Positions 61,632 through 64,000 of a DNA stretch of 64,000 nucleotides are shown here, one piece after another. Numbering within the stretch: position 1 is the first letter of the stretch; each line of letters begins with the position of its first letter. The notes below the pieces were generated by a model. It saw only the letters and a list, made by a program, of their open reading frames with translations. It made no database searches and was not told the DNA's origin. The stretch comes from Cyclobacterium amurskyense. Its GTDB lineage: Bacteria > Bacteroidota > Bacteroidia > Cytophagales > Cyclobacteriaceae. The translations under genes were made by a program, and so were the position numbers. The DNA lies in contig NZ_CP012040.1 in NCBI RefSeq assembly GCF_001050135.1, positions 5,845,001 to 5,909,000 of the forward strand. Reading direction: 5' to 3'.

Positions 61632-64000
61632 TCAAGCCCTAAATTTTGCTAGAATCTTCTCTAGCCAACTTGTTTTGAATTTTCCTTCCTCCATATAGTA
61701 ACCATCACCATAGCTGTTTTTCTTCATATAAGAGTAATTGTACCCATACCCATAATTGTAACCGCCAAAATCATAGGTGTCTCCCCCACTTTTCAGACCA
61801 TTAAAAATAGCATAAAAATTTCGCACCTGATCATTTGCATATAGATCATTTATCATTAGCAAGTGATTTTTGTGGGTAAAATCATGTCTAACTATGTAAA
61901 GATTAACATCTGAAAAACGTAGCAAATCCATCGTTTCAGAAACCAGTCCTACTGGAGGGCAATCCATAATAATGATATCAAATTGTTGTTCCAATTTTTC
62001 CAAAAACCCCTCCATTTTATCCTTTAGTAGTAATTCAGCAGGGTTTGGAGGAACTGCTCCTGAAGGAACTGCGTATAAGTTTTCATAAGGCGTTTTAAGG
62101 ATAATTTCATCTGCAGAGTCCTTGTCTACTAAAAATGTGGATAGCCCTTTTTTATTTGAGATTCCCAGGTATTTAGCAAGTTTAGGTTTTCTAAGGTCAA
62201 GCCCGATGATACAAGTTTTTTTTCCACTTAAGGCCATAGCTGAAGCAAGGTTCAAGCTAATATAAGTCTTACCCTCTCCAGAAATACTGGAAGTAACCAA
62301 TATTTTTTTGCATTTCTTTTCACTAGCTATATAAAAAAGAGCTGACCGAAGGGACCTAAAAGACTCTGAAGCTAGGGATCTAGGATGTTCGGCTACTAAT
62401 AAATTGGTGTTTTTATCACTGTAACCTATGGTTCCTAGCAATGGGATTCTTAGTAAATTTTTCAATTGGATCTGATCCATCACCCTGTTGTTCAAGTAAT
62501 GAAAAAGAACTAAAAACCCAAAGGGAAGAAAAAAACCTAAACCAATAGCATAGGTGTAGTTCTGTGTCTTTTTAGGGTAAATAAGTGTCCCTCTTTTGGC
62601 ATAGTCTACAATGCTATTATCTGGAACATTAGATGCTTTGGCAATTCCCGCTTCTGCTCTTTTTTCTAATAAGTAAGTGTACAGATTTTCTCTTAATTTA
62701 AATTCTCTCAGAATATTGGTGTAATCCGATTCTGCCTTAGGTAGATTAGAAAATTGTTTATCAAAGGAGATTAATTTTTTTTGATTTTCCTTTTTCTTGC
62801 TTTCCGTATTTGAAATAAGGTTCTGAATATTTTCGAAAATATTCTCTTTCAATCTCTCTATTTGTTGATCCAAAACCTCGACATCAGGATGTGTATCTTT
62901 AACAATAGAAAGCAACTTTCTTCTTTCCAATGAGAGGTCTACCAGAGACTTAATCATCTCATTAAATAGCCCATCCGTAATACCTATCACAGAAGGGGCT
63001 ACAATTTCTTCAAAAGAATCTGTCTTATTGACGAGGTAACTTTTCAAAGTTTTATAGTATGCCAACTCAAAGTCAATGGCTTGAATATTGGCTTCTAAAA
63101 CCTGAATATTGTTTAGTACTCCTCCAAATTCGGCATTCACATCGAGCATTTTATTTTGCACCTTAAAAAGCTGCATTCTCCCTTCTACAGATTTCAAAGA
63201 ATCCTCAACGATATACAGTTGTTCCTCTATAAATTTTAAAGCATTTTCTGAAATTCTATTCTTTTCTTTGAGGTCATACTCAAGAAAAGCATCCATTAGA
63301 GCATTGATATAATCACTTCCTTTTTCTACAATCTTAGTGACTGTACTAATCTCCAGCACTGTACCATAATCTATTAGTGGCCTAACCTGAACTGCGTTGG
63401 AATAACTATCTATTAAAGCTGATGGGGAATGAAGCAAAAATTCATAGGTATCATACTGTCGCAAATTGTCAAGTAAGAAAATTTTAAATTTAGCATCTTC
63501 ACCAAGCACATCTTCACCAAACTTCCAATCCTTTCTAAAGACATCCCGTTCTTCTTCCTCATATTTATTACTCATAAAGAATTTATCCAACAAGGTGTTT
63601 TCTCCGGGAAGTAACCTAAAAGTAGTATCTGAAAGGATATTTATTCTTATTTTCCTATTGGTTATTTGAGGATACTCCCAATCTACCTCTACCTTAATAG
63701 GACTGTTTTTATACAGTTCAATTTCTTTAATATTGGTAGAAGCAAAATAACTTACATCAAAATGAAGCTGTTGCAAGGCCTCTGTTGCAAGGTTTTTTGA
63801 AGAAAAAAGCAAAATATCATTGGTGAGGTTTTCCCCACCTGAAAAAATATTGGACCTATCCAAAATTCTCACTTCAGGGGAAGCATTACTTTTAATCATT
63901 ACACTGCCTTTTACCTCATACTTTTCCATTGTATACCTGTGAAAAAGAAAAACGACAATTAATCCGATAATAATACAGATCAAATACAAAGGCCAATACC
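61632..64000 (-). CDS. Polysaccharide chain-length/tyrosine autokinase (Wzz + BY-kinase), 5' end outside window
   Basis: At least 789 residues; the frame stays open past base 64000 (Tyr-Trp-Pro codons precede the TTG at 63989), so the start is outside. N-terminal TM helix and Wzz domain, long coiled coil (about 250-430), second TM helix (about 478-500), then the kinase: Walker A SGEGKTYISLNLA (about 567-579), LDLRKPKL and IIIMDCPPVG (about 672-681). The C-terminus is a Tyr cluster (YDFGGYNYGYGYNYSYMKK) for autophosphorylation. Controls export and chain length of capsule or exopolysaccharide. Probably upstream of rfbB in a polysaccharide locus. Confidence 0.92.
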   Translation of the reverse strand, partial: YWPLYLICIIIGLIVVFLFHRYTMEKYEVKGSVMIKSNASPEVRILDRSNIFSGGENLTNDILLFSSKNLATEALQQLHFDVSYFASTNIKEIELYKNSPIKVEVDWEYPQITNRKIRINILSDTTFRLLPGENTLLDKFFMSNKYEEEERDVFRKDWKFGEDVLGEDAKFKIFLLDNLRQYDTYEFLLHSPSALIDSYSNAVQVRPLIDYGTVLEISTVTKIVEKGSDYINALMDAFLEYDLKEKNRISENALKFIEEQLYIVEDSLKSVEGRMQLFKVQNKMLDVNAEFGGVLNNIQVLEANIQAIDFELAYYKTLKSYLVNKTDSFEEIVAPSVIGITDGLFNEMIKSLVDLSLERRKLLSIVKDTHPDVEVLDQQIERLKENIFENIQNLISNTESKKKENQKKLISFDKQFSNLPKAESDYTNILREFKLRENLYTYLLEKRAEAGIAKASNVPDNSIVDYAKRGTLIYPKKTQNYTYAIGLGFFLPFGFLVLFHYLNNRVMDQIQLKNLLRIPLLGTIGYSDKNTNLLVAEHPRSLASESFRSLRSALFYIASEKKCKKILVTSSISGEGKTYISLNLASAMALSGKKTCIIGLDLRKPKLAKYLGISNKKGLSTFLVDKDSADEIILKTPYENLYAVPSGAVPPNPAELLLKDKMEGFLEKLEQQFDIIIMDCPPVGLVSETMDLLRFSDVNLYIVRHDFTHKNHLLMINDLYANDQVRNFYAIFNGLKSGGDTYDFGGYNYGYGYNYSYMKKNSYGDGYYMEEGKFKTSWLEKILAKFRA

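Noticed and set aside
1..64000. CRISPR arrays, tRNA or rRNA genes
   Set aside because: No regularly spaced short repeats and no tRNA-like cloverleaf or T-arm sequence were found in any intergenic gap.
1..64000. Defence systems, prophage or integrated elements with transposase/integrase
   Set aside because: No gene resembles a nuclease-helicase defence module, toxin-antitoxin pair, phage gene or recombinase. PdeM is a repair endonuclease, not a defence gene.

Overview
The window is about 64 kb of an AT-rich chromosome from a gliding member of the Bacteroidota, most likely the order Cytophagales and plausibly the family Cyclobacteriaceae. The evidence is a GldC gliding protein, TonB-dependent receptors with carboxypeptidase-like N-terminal domains, DUF4249, DUF3098 and DUF4407 proteins, Tat-exported Gfo/Idh oxidoreductases with a DUF1080 partner, and -7 promoter boxes of the Bacteroidota type TAnnTTTG. 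No tRNA, rRNA, prophage, CRISPR array or transposase gene was seen. The organism name is inference.

Layout. 1-2.6 kb: the end of a cytochrome c/HEAT protein, an outer-membrane barrel protein and the endonuclease pdeM. 2.6-7.6 kb: a tight operon ftsX-DUF3098-uppP-truB-ribF-scoA-scoB, then gldC. 8.5-13.5 kb: TonB receptor, SGNH-hydrolase lipoprotein and a MobA-like nucleotidyltransferase. 13.5-25.5 kb: mixed housekeeping genes (nagB, a DUF5009 acyltransferase, a GAF protein, rsmE, kdsB, a CocE hydrolase, ferritin, pncA/pncB, a DMT transporter, a peroxiredoxin) and a decayed Gfo/Idh pseudogene. 25.6-27.8 kb: an exported Gfo/Idh oxidoreductase with a DUF1080 hydrolase. 28-33.5 kb: aminotransferase, coiled-coil membrane protein, deoxynucleotidase, cold-shock protein and acetylxylan-esterase-like enzyme. 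33.9-38.2 kb: a sugar cluster (FAD oxidoreductase, AGE epimerase, MFS sugar porter). 38.4-43.4 kb: menC, queA, an esterase and an odd flavoprotein. 43.9-50.1 kb: a four-gene overlapping outer-membrane cassette (small secreted protein, STN-type TonB receptor, DUF4249 lipoprotein, MG2-like protein). 50.1-54 kb: sulfatase, DUF4407 protein, SGNH hydrolase. 54.4-58.6 kb: a SAM-I riboswitch with metZ, then a TolC/membrane-fusion pair. 58.8-64 kb: pabC, thyA, rfbB and a capsule/exopolysaccharide tyrosine autokinase that runs off the window.

The most distinctive feature is a family of six intergenic copies of a roughly 210-bp element with imperfect terminal inverted repeats, conserved internal hairpins and, in five of six copies, matching 3-4 bp flanking direct repeats that differ between copies. 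It behaves like a non-autonomous mobile element (MITE-like). All copies lie downstream of a + strand gene; four lie in convergent gaps, where the facing gene without its own terminator abuts the element. This suggests the element also serves as a 3'-end or terminator structure.
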